NCBI GenBank assembly: GCA_013288335.1
Contig: JABDCC010000004.1
Span: forward strand, 1 to 64,000
From: Alphaproteobacteria bacterium
Lineage (GTDB): Bacteria; Pseudomonadota; Alphaproteobacteria; Rickettsiales; JABCZZ01
Length of the DNA: 64,000 nt
Reading direction: 5' to 3'
Shown here piece by piece: positions 63,501 through 64,000 of this stretch; positions within the stretch are counted from its first letter, which is position 1; every line of letters starts with the position of its first letter. Position numbers and translations under genes: made by a program. The notes under the pieces were generated by a model. That model was not told where the DNA came from. It did not search any database and saw only the letters and a program-made list of their open reading frames with translations.

Positions 63501-64000
63501 TATATTTAAGATCCCAGAGCCATAATTTTTTGCCTGTATGCCATAAGTTCCACCGGTAATATTGCTCGATGGTCCTGTCGTAATATGTAGGTTTGTTCCA
63601 TTAGAAGAATTTCTGGCATAAATACCCTCTTGAGAGGTGCCGGTAACGTCACCCAACGTATCTATGTTGAGGTAACTATTTCCGCCATTTATTGCTTTAA
63701 TCCCAGAGGTGCTGCCGGTGATGTGACTTGCACTGCTGGTATAAATATTTACGTAAGTTCCACTAGTATTGTTATTGGCATTGATACCGACGCCATGTGA
63801 AGCGGTGACTGTGCCATAGGAATATATATTAATTCCCTCCGAGCCATTATTAAGCGCTTTAATACCATCAGCATAACCGTTTATGGTGCTTGCACTGCCC
63901 GTGATAATATTAATGCCGGTACCAGTAGTGGAATTTTTTGCATATATGCCATAATTATTTGTGCCGGTTACACTGCCACGGGCATTGATCTGAATTCCGG
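60543..64000 (-). CDS. type Va autotransporter (5'-partial, open at the right edge)
   Basis: Beta-helix repeat passenger, autotransporter linker (GGEFGGNNTLNGNLIIGNGGMLAPGNSIGTVNVVGNATFGSGSTFQVQV), C-terminal barrel ending DAKLGIKIAF; the frame stays open from 63656 to 64000, so the track start is not the real start. Confidence 0.92.
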   Translation of the reverse strand, partial: GIQINARGSVTGTNNYGIYAKNSTTGTGINIITGSASTINGYADGIKALNNGSEGINIYSYGTVTASHGVGINANNNTSGTYVNIYTSSASHITGSTSGIKAINGGNSYLNIDTLGDVTGTSQEGIYARNSSNGTNLHITTGPSSNITGGTYGIQAKNYGSGILNIYASGSVTGTSSHGIYAYNSSAGTSLYVGSASSTTISGGTDGIFAKNKGTGYTNIYARGAVTGNSGSGIYAKNTSASTGIRITSGSLSDITGSTTGIYARNNGTGALAIFAYGAVTGTNDYGIYANNSSHGTSLNITTGSSSTITGHQAGIAAFNYGTGPVTIAAYGTVTSSVSSGIAAYNSAASSGNVAIITGAASNVTGTYGIDAHNLSTGALNVDAYGAVTGTNYDGIHANNSSNGTNLSIITGASSNITGTTNGVYAKNNGTGYLTINADGNIIGTTASGVYAKNSSNGTNLNITTGNSSNITGDTVGVFAKNYGTGTLTIAANGTITGTSGYGVYGSNSSNGANLNITAGTSSNITGAIDGIYAINRSTGSLTITTSGQVTGASGNAIYAINDTGSSTAINVTNGGIVTGNIGISTDAGTRSSVTLDGSSSAVSVTGTGGTAISLSNLGNTLNLAGTVAINGNVNPGSGSNTLNLNDTTTTLSGSNALNGFSTFGLTGRSLINGTIDSTGDAITLSGGSLHVNGVFDAASVTVGSGGEFGGNNTLNGNLIIGNGGMLAPGNSIGTVNVVGNATFGSGSTFQVQVAGTTADRLNATGNITIDPNATLDIIPLAGFTGSNITYLMAGGTLTGTFDHIDLNGLAANLTYNSNAGLVSAGSLSLTLLSPSYFSASSLSALENGLLFTNTMFDTSSEYAFDTEDHWWAKGIYRQYNRNDNGLYNGFNDNIYGTAGGGEFAKSENVKLGFALADIENSTYLKGGAGKDFGNGAFGTVYGTYVQPVSDWSGFATLGVITGYDRSANNRIVSNSGTVSVANSNSNSYEAGTTLQLGARKQITSDGWYVMPKVGMEYIHVFTSGFSETDGGASQVSINSFDYGTLVPSAGFSFYNGPGLDIPGYDIKFSPSFNLGVYRELSTTKRNFSGDFATGDNFDLSLDTADQTFATAGIGFNFALTNSTSAYVDYQYSRSSNETINDAKLGIKIAF
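62358..63977 (-). repeat. 10 tandem 162-bp (54-aa) passenger repeats
   Basis: GxVTGTxxxGIYAxNSSxGTxLxITTGxSSxITGxTxGIxAxNxGTGxLxIxAx, ten copies, all exactly 54 codons. Confidence 0.92.

Noticed and set aside
62358-63977. Regular repeats that might suggest CRISPR
   Set aside because: Repeats are 162 bp, contiguous, in-frame and diverged, with no conserved direct repeat and variable spacer structure.

Overview
This 64 kb window is an alphaproteobacterial-type chromosome segment. Supporting signs are the split atpF/atpF' with atpE-atpB-atpI, a PmtA-like methyltransferase, and rpoB/rpoC. Conserved blocks: zur-znuCBA, thiL, nth, the F0 ATPase genes, dsbA-like, DUF721, rnhB, slt, a 23S rRNA methyltransferase, rplL-rpoB-rpoC, a Kef-type antiporter, pcm and tRNA-Cys. 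Accessory or less ordinary blocks: (1) a Cyc2-like cytochrome-porin fusion cut by the left edge; (2) a SPINDLY-type O-GlcNAc-transferase-like protein with two glycosyltransferase-like neighbours; (3) a 10 kb set of small stress/envelope genes (two DUF1328, two DUF883-like, DUF3309-like, hemerythrin, Ohr, ferritin-like) with a KdpE-like regulator and a sensorless KdpD-like kinase; (4) a six-gene exopolysaccharide-like operon (GT2, bactofilin-like, toroid-like periplasmic protein, WecB-like epimerase, YaiO-like barrel, membrane protein); (5) a two-gene insertion with one perfect Tat motif and one Tat-like signal; (6) a decayed island at tRNA-Cys with an integrase remnant, three diverged att-like repeats and a translationally coupled pair of large unrecognised genes (1124 and 640 aa); (7) an autotransporter with ten exact-length 162-bp repeats, open at the right edge. 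The strongest candidate for an undescribed system is the two-gene cassette between direct repeats at 53.6-59.3 kb. All family assignments come from reading motifs by eye; no searches were run.
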